64,000 nt of DNA, taken from contig NZ_JBPSEG010000006.1 in the NCBI RefSeq assembly GCF_051488665.1, positions 98,345 through 162,344 of the forward strand, written 5' to 3'. Each line of letters begins with the position of its first letter. The first letter of the stretch is position 1. Both the position numbers and the translations under genes were made by a program. This stretch comes from Melioribacter sp051488665. GTDB taxonomy: Bacteria > Bacteroidota > Ignavibacteria > Ignavibacteriales > Melioribacteraceae. Below, piece by piece: positions 27,342 through 35,315 of the stretch. The notes beneath the pieces were generated by a model that was not told where the DNA came from, made no database searches, and was given only the letters and a program-made list of their open reading frames with translations.

Positions 27342-28019
27342 ATGAAATTAAAATATTTTTCTCATTCGGCGTTTCAGATAACGACTAACAGCGGTATTAA
27401 GATTTTGATCGACCCGTTTTTGACGGGCAATCCTACGGCTCCGGTAAAAGCCGACGAAGTAACCGCTGACTACATTATTCTTACTCACGGACACGGAGAC
27501 CATCTGGGCGATTCTTTTACCATTGCAAAAAAGTGCGATTCAACATTTATTTGTGTCAACGAATTGGCTAATTATTGCGCAAAGGAAGGATTCAAGGCTC
27601 ATAATATGCACATAGGAGGAGGTTACAATTTCGATTTCGGCAGAGTTAAATTTACAATTGCCCATCACGGCTCGATGACGCCCGACAATTATTACGCAGG
27701 CGAGCCGGCAGGGGTTGTTCTTTCGATCGACGGTAAGAATTTATATCACACGGGCGACACAGGACTGTTTTACGATATGAAATTAATAGGCGAAATGACT
27801 CCGCTCGATTATATGCTCGTTCCTATCGGCGATAATTTTACAATGGGAATAACCGATGCCGTAAAAGCCGTCGAGCTCGCAAATCCCAAAACGGCAATTC
27901 CGATGCATTACAATACTTTTCCCGTTATCGAAGCCGATCCGTACGAGTTCAAATCGAAAGTCGAAGCGCTCGGTAAAAAATCGATAGTACTTAATTACGG
28001 AGAAGAAATAGAATTATAA
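27342..28019 (+). CDS. Metal-dependent hydrolase, UPF0173-type metallo-beta-lactamase fold
   Basis: The 225-residue protein has the metal-binding LTHGHGDHLGD motif at about residues 45-55, HHGSMTPDN, HTGDTGLFYD and a late MHYNTFP. This is the UPF0173 pattern of small metallo-hydrolases. The substrate is unknown in the family. A GGGGAGGGG ribosome site precedes the ATG. parA begins one base after its stop, so it probably shares the par transcript. Confidence 0.9.
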   Translation: MKLKYFSHSAFQITTNSGIKILIDPFLTGNPTAPVKADEVTADYIILTHGHGDHLGDSFTIAKKCDSTFICVNELANYCAKEGFKAHNMHIGGGYNFDFGRVKFTIAHHGSMTPDNYYAGEPAGVVLSIDGKNLYHTGDTGLFYDMKLIGEMTPLDYMLVPIGDNFTMGITDAVKAVELANPKTAIPMHYNTFPVIEADPYEFKSKVEALGKKSIVLNYGEEIEL

Positions 28020-28020
28020 C

Positions 28021-28809
28021 ATGGCAAAAAAGATAGTCATAGCAAATCAAAAAGGCGGAGTGGGAAAAACAACGACGGCAATAAACCTCTCCGCCTCTGT
28101 AGCTGCCGCCGAATTCAGAACTCTTTTGATCGATATCGACCCGCAGGCAAATTCCACCTCCGGTATCGGGATCGATAAATACGACAAGACAGTTTATAAC
28201 GTATTGGTCGGATTGAATTCCGCAGAAGAATCGATAATAAATTCCTATATGCCTTTCCTCGACATTCTCCCGTCGAATATAAATCTGGTCGGAGCTGAAG
28301 TTGAACTGGTTTCGGTGGAAAACAGGGAACATCTCCTAAAAAACGCGCTTCGGGAAGTAGAAGAAAAATACGACTTCATTTTTATCGATTGTCCTCCGTC
28401 TCTCGGTCTGCTTACATTGAACGCTCTCGTCGCAGCGAACTCGGTATTAATTCCGGTGCAATGCGAATATTTTGCTCTCGAAGGCTTGGGACAGTTGCTC
28501 AATACTATCAACATAGTCAAAAAAAGTTTCAATCCGGAATTGTCAATCGAAGGCGTACTGCTTACAATGTTCGACAAGCGGTTACGACTGAGTCAGCAGG
28601 TTGTAGACGAAGTCAAAAAGTATTTCGGAGAAAAGGTGTTCGAAACGGTAATCAACAGAAACGTAAAGCTTTCGGAAGCTCCAAGTTATGCAAAACCCGT
28701 TATTTTATATGACGCAACTTCGGTAGGCGCGCAAAATTATATGTCGTTAGCTTACGAACTGCTTGAAAGAAATAATTTAAAACTCAACGCCGTTAAGGAA
28801 AAGGAGTAG
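28021..28809 (+). CDS. parA: Chromosome-partitioning ATPase ParA (Soj)
   Basis: The 262-residue protein has the deviant Walker A KGGVGKTTTAINL at residues 10-22, Walker B FIDCPPSLG and DIDPQANST. It drives origin segregation together with ParB, by ATP-dependent DNA binding. The parB start is 6 bases after its TAG stop. No parS site with the consensus core was found by eye in this window. Confidence 0.96.
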   Translation: MAKKIVIANQKGGVGKTTTAINLSASVAAAEFRTLLIDIDPQANSTSGIGIDKYDKTVYNVLVGLNSAEESIINSYMPFLDILPSNINLVGAEVELVSVENREHLLKNALREVEEKYDFIFIDCPPSLGLLTLNALVAANSVLIPVQCEYFALEGLGQLLNTINIVKKSFNPELSIEGVLLTMFDKRLRLSQQVVDEVKKYFGEKVFETVINRNVKLSEAPSYAKPVILYDATSVGAQNYMSLAYELLERNNLKLNAVKEKE

Positions 28810-28815
28810 AAAATT

Positions 28816-29757
28816 ATGAAATCTGCTTTAGGAAGGGGATTGGACGCGCTTATTAATCCCCAGGTAAAAGATAAATTGGACGCTCCGGTAGCCGTTTCAG
28901 GAAAGGATATTCCGAAAGACGACGGCAAATCGTACGATATACTCGCTAAAATTTCCGTTAATCAAATTTATCCCAATCCGTACCAGCCGAGAACCAACTT
29001 CGAACCTCAGGCGCTCGAAGAACTGAAATTGTCAATACTGCAGAACGGACTTATTCAACCTGTGACGGTTCGCAGAATCGACAAAGATAAATATGAGCTT
29101 ATCTCGGGCGAAAGAAGACTAAGAGCGTGTAAAGAAATCGGACTGAAGGAAATTCCGGCATATATAATTAAAGTCGATACAAAAGAAGCAATGCTGGCGC
29201 TCTCTTTGATCGAGAACATTCAAAGAGAGAAATTAAACCCGATAGAAATTGCCGTGGCGTACAAACGCCTGCGCGACGAATGCAATTTGTCTCATGAAGA
29301 GATTGCGGAAAGAGTCGGAAAAGACCGCACTACTATTACAAACTTTATTCGACTATTGAAATTGCCGGAACCTATTCAACAAAGCTTGATAAACAATAAG
29401 ATATCCAACGGTCATGCAAGGGCTTTGATCAATCTGTCCAATCCTAAGCTTCAACTTCAAATACACGACAAGATTTTAAAGCAAAATCTGTCCGTAAGAA
29501 AAGTTGAAGAACTTGTGCGTAAATTAAACGACCTCAAAAACGGCAAAGACAAAAAAGAGAAATTTTCTTCCTCCGTAACCACAGCATCGGCTTCGCAGAG
29601 AAATATAGAAGAACGATTGCAACGAATACTCGGCACGAAAGTTCATTGCAACGTAAAAAAGGACGGAGCGGGTCAAATTGTAATTGAATTCTACTCAAAT
29701 GACGAATTGGAAAGATTATTTGAACTCTTTGAAATTATCAACAGTAATTACAATTAG
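28816..29757 (+). CDS. parB: Chromosome-partitioning protein ParB (Spo0J)
   Basis: The 313-residue protein has the N-terminal GLGRGLDALI box, the ParB/Srx CTP-binding region (PNPYQPR, GLIQPVTVR, ISGERRLRAC), and ALSLIENIQREKLNP plus a helix-turn-helix (LSHEEIAERVGKDRTTITNFIRLL). A C-terminal dimerisation region completes it. It binds parS and loads onto origin DNA as a CTP-dependent clamp. Its end overlaps the start of the next gene. Confidence 0.96.
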   Translation: MKSALGRGLDALINPQVKDKLDAPVAVSGKDIPKDDGKSYDILAKISVNQIYPNPYQPRTNFEPQALEELKLSILQNGLIQPVTVRRIDKDKYELISGERRLRACKEIGLKEIPAYIIKVDTKEAMLALSLIENIQREKLNPIEIAVAYKRLRDECNLSHEEIAERVGKDRTTITNFIRLLKLPEPIQQSLINNKISNGHARALINLSNPKLQLQIHDKILKQNLSVRKVEELVRKLNDLKNGKDKKEKFSSSVTTASASQRNIEERLQRILGTKVHCNVKKDGAGQIVIEFYSNDELERLFELFEIINSNYN

Positions 29758-30235
29758 CGTTATAATCTTATCCTCATTTTTCAATAATAGTGCATTCGGA
29801 CAAACTGCCGATTCGGTATCGCCTGCAAGAACTGATACCACTCAATTTATTATGCATAAATCGCCTATGGGCGCAGTTTTAAGGAGCGCTATAATTCCCG
29901 GATGGGGACAAATTTATAACGAATCGTACTGGAAAGCGCCGGTAATTTGGGGCGCGCTCGGCGTCCTGGGCTATTTCTGGGTCGATAACAATAATCAATA
30001 CAAACATTTCAGGGATTTGTACGTCCAAAGTATCAGCGAAAATAATCCCAACGGAAATTTACGGTACTATGACCAGCGAGAATTTTACAGAGATCAGAGA
30101 GACTTGACGGCGGTTTTCATCGGTCTTTCTTATCTGATAAACGTGCTCGACGCTTATGTGGACGCCCACTTATACGATTTCGATGTGTCCGCCGAGACAA
30201 ATAGCTTGACTTTATCATTAAGAGTAAGTTTTTAA
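29699..30235 (+). CDS. Membrane-associated protein, DUF5683-like
   Basis: The protein has an N-terminal signal or anchor (LKLSTVITISVIILSSFF). Next comes a conserved segment with SAIIPGWGQIYNESYWKAPVIWGALG, a second hydrophobic stretch and a C-terminal YVDAHLYDFDVS. The PGWGQ-x-YN motif is typical of DUF5683 proteins from Bacteroidota; the function is unknown. The ATG at 29699 lies inside parB (59-base overlap); a TTG at 29729 would leave a shorter overlap and a cleaner signal peptide. Start choice is uncertain. Confidence 0.75.
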   Translation: MTNWKDYLNSLKLSTVITISVIILSSFFNNSAFGQTADSVSPARTDTTQFIMHKSPMGAVLRSAIIPGWGQIYNESYWKAPVIWGALGVLGYFWVDNNNQYKHFRDLYVQSISENNPNGNLRYYDQREFYRDQRDLTAVFIGLSYLINVLDAYVDAHLYDFDVSAETNSLTLSLRVSF

Positions 30236-30236
30236 A

Positions 30237-30950
30237 ATGAAGAACAGCGTCAAATGTAATAATTGTTCGACCGAAAATCCGTTCTATCAACTGACTTGTC
30301 AAAATTGCAAAGCATATCTTCGAACAAAAGTGCCCAATATCGATTTCTGGCATACTACATCAAAATTATTTGAATCTCCAGTAAAAGCTGCGGAACTATT
30401 AATTCACGCCGACCATAAGAATCTTTTGTTGACTGTAATAATACTTGCAGCATTAAAAATTTCATTGACGGCGGGGATACTTGCAAATGCTTTTTCCGGC
30501 GGAGAGGGGAGTCTTCAAACCGTATTCGTTACTTTAAGTTCTTTGCCGATTACATTTATTGCATTGATGTTAGGATGGTCGGTTGTAATAACGCTGACGC
30601 TGAAATTAGCGGGAATCAAAACCCGTTTCAAAGATAATCTAGTCATTTATTCCTACTCTTTTATACCCGTGATATTCACATTTATTATACTTACGCCTGT
30701 CGAATATGCCTTATTCGGTCAATACTGGTTTTCGTTCAACCCTACGCCCTTCGCAATCAAATATGTTCCTGCAATAGCTCTTTCGGTAATCGAAGGAATA
30801 TTTATCTTTTGGAGTTTGTTTATTGCAATATGCGCTACTTATGCGCAGTCGCGTAGCCTCTTTTTTTCAATCCTGATAGGAATTTTGTTTTTAACTGTTA
30901 CGGTAGGAATTCCTTTTTATTCCGCTTTTTTATTAAATAATCCAGTATAA
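30237..30950 (+). CDS. Zinc-ribbon and Yip1-like membrane protein
   Basis: The N-terminus has two CxxC pairs (CNNC and CQNC), a small zinc ribbon. After a short linker (about residue 40) there are about five membrane segments of the Yip1 kind. Function is unknown. It starts one base after the stop of the preceding membrane gene, and its last 53 bases overlap the convergent ppx gene. Confidence 0.75.
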   Translation: MKNSVKCNNCSTENPFYQLTCQNCKAYLRTKVPNIDFWHTTSKLFESPVKAAELLIHADHKNLLLTVIILAALKISLTAGILANAFSGGEGSLQTVFVTLSSLPITFIALMLGWSVVITLTLKLAGIKTRFKDNLVIYSYSFIPVIFTFIILTPVEYALFGQYWFSFNPTPFAIKYVPAIALSVIEGIFIFWSLFIAICATYAQSRSLFFSILIGILFLTVTVGIPFYSAFLLNNPV

Positions 30951-31836
30951 GTCCGTATCTTAATCCACGGCTGTTAACGCGCAATTCCCGGATTCCTGTC
31001 ACTTCCATAAAGACTTTCAATATGCCCGCTCCTGATGTAATTAAATCTTCCCGCCCTTCGACTACCTGTCCGAAATTCTCAAGTATTTCTTTGCTCTTCA
31101 TAGTTTTAAGACAATCGTATAATTGACTTATATCATTGAAGTTGAGTATGGTATTGTCAACTATTTTTTCATCATAGATTTTAATGTTCTTTTTGATGCA
31201 GGCGAGTGTCGTTGGAGTGCCGGCAATGGCGATTGTGTACTCTCCCAAATCCTGCACGGATTTCAATTCGTTGAAAATATCTGCCGTTTCTTTTTCCATA
31301 GCGGACAATTCGGAATCGAGCGGGGGATTGTGTTTCAAATATTTTTCTGTCAGGTATACAACGCCGACGGGAAAACTCTTCCTGTACAATATTTCCGTTT
31401 TATTTCCGGAAATTATTTCCGTGCTTCCGCCACCGATATCAATGAGTGATTTTGATCTTTCATCTTCGAACGGATAAGCGGAACCGAGAAACGAAAGCCT
31501 TGCCTCTTCTTCTCCGGTAAGAATGTTCAACTTCCATCCGTATTTTTCATTTATTTCACTGGCAATTTGTCCGCCGTTTGAAGCTATTCTGAAAGCATTA
31601 GTGGCGGCAGCGAGAACGGTTTCGCATTTATATTTTTCAATTATGCTCTGATATTCGTCGAGCGTCTCATAAAGTCTGGCTATATTTTCCTCCGGAAAAG
31701 GTTCGCCTTTATTCAGATTTTTAGAGATTCTCGGAGCACGGTAATAATTTTTTATTGTAATAATTTCCGAATTCTTAACTTCCGCAATCAAAAGCAGGAC
31801 GGTATTGGAACCTAAGTCGATAGAAGCAATAGTCAT
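30898..31836 (-). CDS. ppx: Exopolyphosphatase/pppGpp phosphatase (Ppx/GppA family)
   Basis: The 312-residue protein has the ASKHA-fold N-terminus ASIDLGSNTVLLLI, the ATNAFRIASNG segment, and SLIDIGGGSTEI with the catalytic-site glycines; GTPTTLACI matches the family. It probably hydrolyses polyphosphate or pppGpp. The ATG at 31836 is preferred over a TTG 36 bases upstream because it starts right at the conserved strand. The short form lacks the HD-type C-terminal domain. Its 3' end overlaps the convergent Yip1-like gene by 53 bases. Confidence 0.9.
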   Translation of the reverse strand: MTIASIDLGSNTVLLLIAEVKNSEIITIKNYYRAPRISKNLNKGEPFPEENIARLYETLDEYQSIIEKYKCETVLAAATNAFRIASNGGQIASEINEKYGWKLNILTGEEEARLSFLGSAYPFEDERSKSLIDIGGGSTEIISGNKTEILYRKSFPVGVVYLTEKYLKHNPPLDSELSAMEKETADIFNELKSVQDLGEYTIAIAGTPTTLACIKKNIKIYDEKIVDNTILNFNDISQLYDCLKTMKSKEILENFGQVVEGREDLITSGAGILKVFMEVTGIRELRVNSRGLRYGLILDYLIKKRNKKEFLP

Positions 31837-31890
31837 TTTTTTTTCATATTTTTTAATCCGAAAAATAGACAAATTTTTCGGATTAATTTG

Positions 31891-32388
31891 ATGAAATCAA
31901 AAATTTTCGCGTCGTTTACGGCGCTTTTCTATCTGCTTTGGATGTGCGGAATACTTTCCGACCTGCTTATTTCATTTCAGTTGTTTGAACCGAAAGGGCT
32001 TGTTTTAAAGGAAGTATTTACTAACACAGATTTAACGACAGGATTACTTTTATTAACGCCTGCAATCACATTGAAATTAATCAGTTACCCTTTGCTGCTT
32101 TTATCGTTTATTTTATACTTGATATTTATTAAACCCAATCTGAAGAAAGAAGGCTGGTTGCTTATCATTCTTATAGTGATAGCAATAACAGCGCCGTTTA
32201 ATATTTATTTATTATTTAAAGACTACCGACTTTTAACTGAGATAATCAGTTTAAAACCCGCCGCTGAAACTGTGTCTCTTATTAGAGAACGATTAATTGC
32301 GCTCGACGGTTTCCCTTTAATAAATCTGTTCGTATATCTGAGCGTATTGTTCATAACATTAATGAAACCATTACAAAAGACGACATGA
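31891..32388 (+). CDS. Hypothetical membrane protein
   Basis: This 165-residue protein has four hydrophobic segments (about residues 5-25, 55-80, 90-110, 140-160) and no motif that I recognise. The start is ATG at 31891; a TTG three bases earlier is possible. It overlaps the next gene by 4 bases (ATGA), so it is translated in series with that gene and aroQ. Confidence 0.7.
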   Translation: MKSKIFASFTALFYLLWMCGILSDLLISFQLFEPKGLVLKEVFTNTDLTTGLLLLTPAITLKLISYPLLLLSFILYLIFIKPNLKKEGWLLIILIVIAITAPFNIYLLFKDYRLLTEIISLKPAAETVSLIRERLIALDGFPLINLFVYLSVLFITLMKPLQKTT

Positions 32389-32657
32389 AAATCAAAGAAA
32401 AAGAATTCGAGAATATTTTACAGGATCTCAAGCAGATAGCCCTTCAGATGGGGGCAAAAGTGCGTTTCGAAAGGGGAGACTTCAAAGGCGGCTACTGCAT
32501 TATGAAGGAAGACAAAATAATTGTTATCAATAAATTATCACCTTTGCAAAAAAAAGTGCTCATCCTTTCAAACGCATTAAAAGAATTGGGCGTCGACGAA
32601 GTTTATCTTACGCCCAGAATGAGAGAAATAATCGAACAATTGAGCGATAACACATGA
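32385..32657 (+). CDS. Conserved hypothetical small protein
   Basis: The protein has 90 residues, is soluble and charged, and has a pattern of helix (1-20), strands (VRFERG, YCIMKEDKIIVIN) and helix (LQKKVLILSNALKELG). I recognise no family. It is tightly coupled, overlapping by 4 bases both the membrane gene before it and aroQ after it. Confidence 0.7.
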   Translation: MKIKEKEFENILQDLKQIALQMGAKVRFERGDFKGGYCIMKEDKIIVINKLSPLQKKVLILSNALKELGVDEVYLTPRMREIIEQLSDNT

Positions 32658-33085
32658 AAATACTTGTAATTAACGGGCCTAATCTGAATCTCTTAAAGCT
32701 GCGGAATCCGGATTTCTACGGCAATAACGATTTGAATTCGATCGAAGAGACGCTGCGAGTCAGATTTCCCGATATCGAATTCGAATTTTTTCAATCGCCG
32801 GACGAATCGAATATCGTCAAGAAAATTAACGACGCATCAGACTTCGACGGAATTCTGATTAATCCGGGCGGATATTCGCATACAAGCGTGGCAATTCGCG
32901 ACGCTCTTGAAATCTGTTCTTTACCAAAAGTTGAAGTCCATCTATCGAATATCCAGAGCAGGGACAGTTTCAGGAAAGTATCGTTAACCGCAGGGGTTTG
33001 CGACGGTTACATTAGCGGATTTAAAACTCTCAGTTATATCCTGGGCGTTCATGCGCTGAAAGATTTAATCGACAAGAAAATTTAA
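32654..33085 (+). CDS. aroQ: Type II 3-dehydroquinate dehydratase
   Basis: The 143-residue protein converts 3-dehydroquinate to 3-dehydroshikimate in the shikimate pathway. It has NGPNLNLLKLRNPDFYG with the catalytic Tyr and lid residues, NPGGYSHTSVAIRDAL, and VEVHLSNIQSRDSFR with the catalytic His. Length and motifs are normal. It ends the three-gene run 31891-33085. Confidence 0.96.
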   Translation: MKILVINGPNLNLLKLRNPDFYGNNDLNSIEETLRVRFPDIEFEFFQSPDESNIVKKINDASDFDGILINPGGYSHTSVAIRDALEICSLPKVEVHLSNIQSRDSFRKVSLTAGVCDGYISGFKTLSYILGVHALKDLIDKKI

Positions 33086-33114
33086 TCTTGCTAATTTAAT
33101 GTATTTACGTTATT

Positions 33115-33127
33115 TTACTTCAAGTAA
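33115..33127. promoter_or_regulatory. Palindrome upstream of merR-family gene, possible operator
   Basis: A 13-base palindrome (TTACTT, C, AAGTAA) lies 16 bases before the start of the MerR-type gene and is flanked by TTTAC at 33104-33108 and GTAAA at 33128-33132. MerR proteins often bind such palindromes in their own promoters. No protein binding can be shown from sequence. Confidence 0.35.
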
Positions 33128-33143
33128 GTAAAAAGGTAAATGC

Positions 33144-33518
33144 ATGAAAGATTTCGGTCTTAAAAAGTTATATTATTCTATAAGTGAAGTAAGTAAAATC
33201 ACCGGTTTGGAGCAATATATACTGAGATACTGGGAAACCGAATTCGAGCAGCTTAAACCGAGCAAGAACAGAGCGGGCAACAGAATTTATACGAATAAAG
33301 ACATTAAATTAATTTTAGAAATAAAAAAATTACTCCGCGAAGAAAAATATACTATCGAAGGCGCAAAAAAGATATTGTCGGGATTGAATAAATCGCAAGA
33401 AAAGGATAACTTTGCAGTTCAAAACGATATGGTTTCGGGTAAGAGCGAAAAGCGGGAATTAAAAGAAGACCTGGAAGAGATAAAAAAGTTTTTGACAGAA
33501 TTGAAAGACAAACTTTAA
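33144..33518 (+). CDS. MerR-family transcriptional regulator
   Basis: The 124-residue protein has a MerR winged helix at the N-terminus (YYSISEVSKITGLEQYILRYWETEFEQLKP and NRIYTNKDIKLI) and a C-terminal helix that is probably a coiled coil for dimerisation. It lacks metal-binding cysteines, so it is not a metal sensor of the classical type. Proteins with the YILRYWE pattern are common in Bacteroidota. The stop codon abuts the tRNA gene that follows, so it may be transcribed with it. Confidence 0.9.
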   Translation: MKDFGLKKLYYSISEVSKITGLEQYILRYWETEFEQLKPSKNRAGNRIYTNKDIKLILEIKKLLREEKYTIEGAKKILSGLNKSQEKDNFAVQNDMVSGKSEKRELKEDLEEIKKFLTELKDKL

Positions 33519-33592
33519 CGGAACGTAGCGCAGCCCGGTAGCGCACTTGAATGGGGTTCAAGGGGTCGCGGGTTCGAATCCCGCCGTTCCGA
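33519..33592 (+). tRNA. tRNA-Pro (anticodon GGG)
   Basis: A 7-bp acceptor stem (CGGAACG with CGTTCCG), D stem GCGC/GCGC, anticodon stem CTTGA/TCAAG with loop ATGGGGT (anticodon GGG) and T stem GCGGG/CCCGC with TTCGAAT give a complete cloverleaf. The discriminator base is A and the CCA end is not encoded. It starts directly after the merR stop. Confidence 0.97.
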
Positions 33593-33625
33593 CTAAGAAT
33601 AACTTATTATAATACAACAACTTAG

Positions 33626-33655
33626 AAGCGGCTTTTAGATGAGCCGCTTTTTTAT
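33626..33655 (+). terminator. Rho-independent terminator after tRNA-Pro
   Basis: An 8-bp perfect stem (AAGCGGCT with AGCCGCTT) around an 8-base loop is followed by a T-rich run. It is 33 bases downstream of the tRNA. Confidence 0.9.
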
Positions 33656-33724
33656 TATTATCAGTTTGGATAGTATTGTGGATAGATTTTCATCCAATTT
33701 TTGCCAACTCATTCTAAAAATTAG

Positions 33725-34156
33725 TTATTGTAAAATCAATTTTCTGTATGCTTTATGATATTTTTTTAGCCGCTCTAAATCTTTTTCCGTTAATACAATA
33801 TATCTTTTGATATCAAGATTATCCGTCAAATCGTTGATTTTTACTTTTGCAGCCAATTTGTTTTTACTTACTCTGTCGATAAACTCGTCATACGATTCGC
33901 CTTCTTTTTTTGTCAACGCTTTCAAGGCGTCGATAATGTAAGAGGGAAAACCTTTAGCTTCCAGATCAAACTCTGTCCATCCGGTATCTTCCATAAGGTC
34001 GTGCAGGACGCCGCAAATTTTTTCGTCGAGAGTCGTTCCCATATTCATTACTCTGAAAAGGTGACCGAAATACGGAACCCCGTTTTTGTCGGTTTGATTT
34101 CGATGCGCTTCCTGAGCGATTAACATCGCTTCGTTTAATAATTTTTCTTTTTCCAT
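33725..34156 (-). CDS. HD-domain phosphohydrolase-like protein
   Basis: The 143-residue protein has the HD metal site with GHLFRVM and CGVLHDLMEDTGW, close to the hydrolase half of RelA/SpoT and small alarmone hydrolases. It lacks the synthetase domain and TGS domain. It may hydrolyse nucleotides such as (p)ppGpp, but the substrate is not certain. It is followed (3 bases) by the broken unknown gene on the same strand. Confidence 0.8.
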   Translation of the reverse strand: MEKEKLLNEAMLIAQEAHRNQTDKNGVPYFGHLFRVMNMGTTLDEKICGVLHDLMEDTGWTEFDLEAKGFPSYIIDALKALTKKEGESYDEFIDRVSKNKLAAKVKINDLTDNLDIKRYIVLTEKDLERLKKYHKAYRKLILQ

Positions 34157-34159
34157 ATT

Positions 34160-34654
34160 TTATCCGGCGTTATTATTTATGATGGAATAAAATTTCGTCA
34201 TGTTACAGTCGATTTCCTTTTTGAGTTTTATCGAATCTGCAAGTTTGGAAAGCTCGCGATCGTTATTGAGTTCGTTCAAAAAAATGCGCAAATTCTTGTA
34301 TGCTATTCTCCTTTCGACATCCTTTCTAAAAAAATTTTTTATCAAAGTCACGAACTTCATGAATCTGGGATCAAATAACTTCATCATTTCAAAAATTACT
34401 TCGTCGTGGAAAATTAATCGCAGTATCTCGTCAAACTTATGACGATCAATTAAATCGTCGGCTGCAGACGTAATTAATTTGAGAGCATTCGTCAAGGCAT
34501 TATCCTTTGAGGATTTATAATCGAGAAATTTCTTCAGATCGTCTGTTCTGAAATCATAATAGAGGCTTCCGGCTATAATTACTCCGTAAGGCGAAAGTTT
34601 CCAGGTACGGAAAAAATACTTGGAATCCGATCGAAGCATCCCGAATTTTCTCAA
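34160..34654 (-). CDS. Hypothetical protein, downstream half of a gene split by an in-frame TAG
   Basis: The frame stays open upstream of the TTG at 34654 as far as a TAG at 34691-34693, which is also the stop of the preceding ORF in the same frame. Residues read past the stop (RFITNTRFASNELRKFGML, then SDSKYFFRTW) look like ordinary coding sequence with a helix-turn-helix flavour. The 164-residue C-terminal part is helical and not recognised. The simplest reading is one gene of about 300 residues broken by a single nonsense codon; two coupled genes are the alternative. Confidence 0.55.
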   Translation of the reverse strand: MRKFGMLRSDSKYFFRTWKLSPYGVIIAGSLYYDFRTDDLKKFLDYKSSKDNALTNALKLITSAADDLIDRHKFDEILRLIFHDEVIFEMMKLFDPRFMKFVTLIKNFFRKDVERRIAYKNLRIFLNELNNDRELSKLADSIKLKKEIDCNMTKFYSIINNNAG

Positions 34655-34690
34655 TTCGTTCGAAGCGAATCTCGTATTTGTAATAAAACG

Positions 34691-35065
34691 CTACGCGCCG
34701 GTTTTTGTTTTGGCATAATCGCCCGGACGCAAATAATCTTTTAATTCTTCCATAAAAGAGGAACTCATTTCCAGAGCGCTTCGGTCGATATTGTAATTTT
34801 TGAATAAATACATCAGCAGGGGAATAATAAGATGATATTTAGAGAATGCATTCGAGTAGCCGAATTCCTGTTCGTATTTTTTAAACTGTTCGTCTTCATA
34901 ATTTTCGTACTTCAAGTCGATAATGCCGAGCTTTGCTTTCAAATACCACGACTGATATTCGAGCAGCCGAAGTAAATGATTAATTTTTTTCAGGAGATTT
35001 ACGTCCCGGGTGGTTTCGTAATTGAGCGTCAGCTCGTTAATGGAATCAATCAATTCGCGATTCAC
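34691..35065 (-). CDS. Hypothetical protein, upstream half of a gene split by an in-frame TAG
   Basis: The 124-residue product starts with GTG, with GGAG five bases upstream. It is mostly helical and charged (NELTLNYETTRDVNLLKKINH, LRLLEYQSWYLKAK), with no family that I recognise. It ends in KTKTGA at the TAG, after which the same frame runs on to 34160. See the finding on the amber codon. Confidence 0.6.
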   Translation of the reverse strand: MNRELIDSINELTLNYETTRDVNLLKKINHLLRLLEYQSWYLKAKLGIIDLKYENYEDEQFKKYEQEFGYSNAFSKYHLIIPLLMYLFKNYNIDRSALEMSSSFMEELKDYLRPGDYAKTKTGA

Positions 35066-35315
35066 AATTACTCCGTAATAATGAAATAATTAATTGCATC
35101 GTTATACAAATATATTAATTAATCTGATTATATATAATCAATTTTAAAACTAATTACGTTAAGCCGGATAGAAAAAAGTACGTCCTAACCAAATTTTTTT
35201 TCTTATATGTCAATATTATTCAGGCTTTTAAAGTCGCTTACCATGTTAATCTTTATTATGTGAGATGTATATCTTATATTTTGTATCATAATTTTTTCAT
35301 GAAGACAAGAATAAA

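Noticed and set aside
33593..33724. Attachment site or integrated element beside tRNA-Pro
   Set aside because: No integrase is nearby, and no copy of the tRNA 3' end was found; the region only has a terminator and short TGGATAG repeats.
34160..35065. TAG read as an amino acid (recoded amber)
   Set aside because: Several well-known genes in the window end with TAG, so it is a normal stop; no pyrrolysine machinery is seen here.
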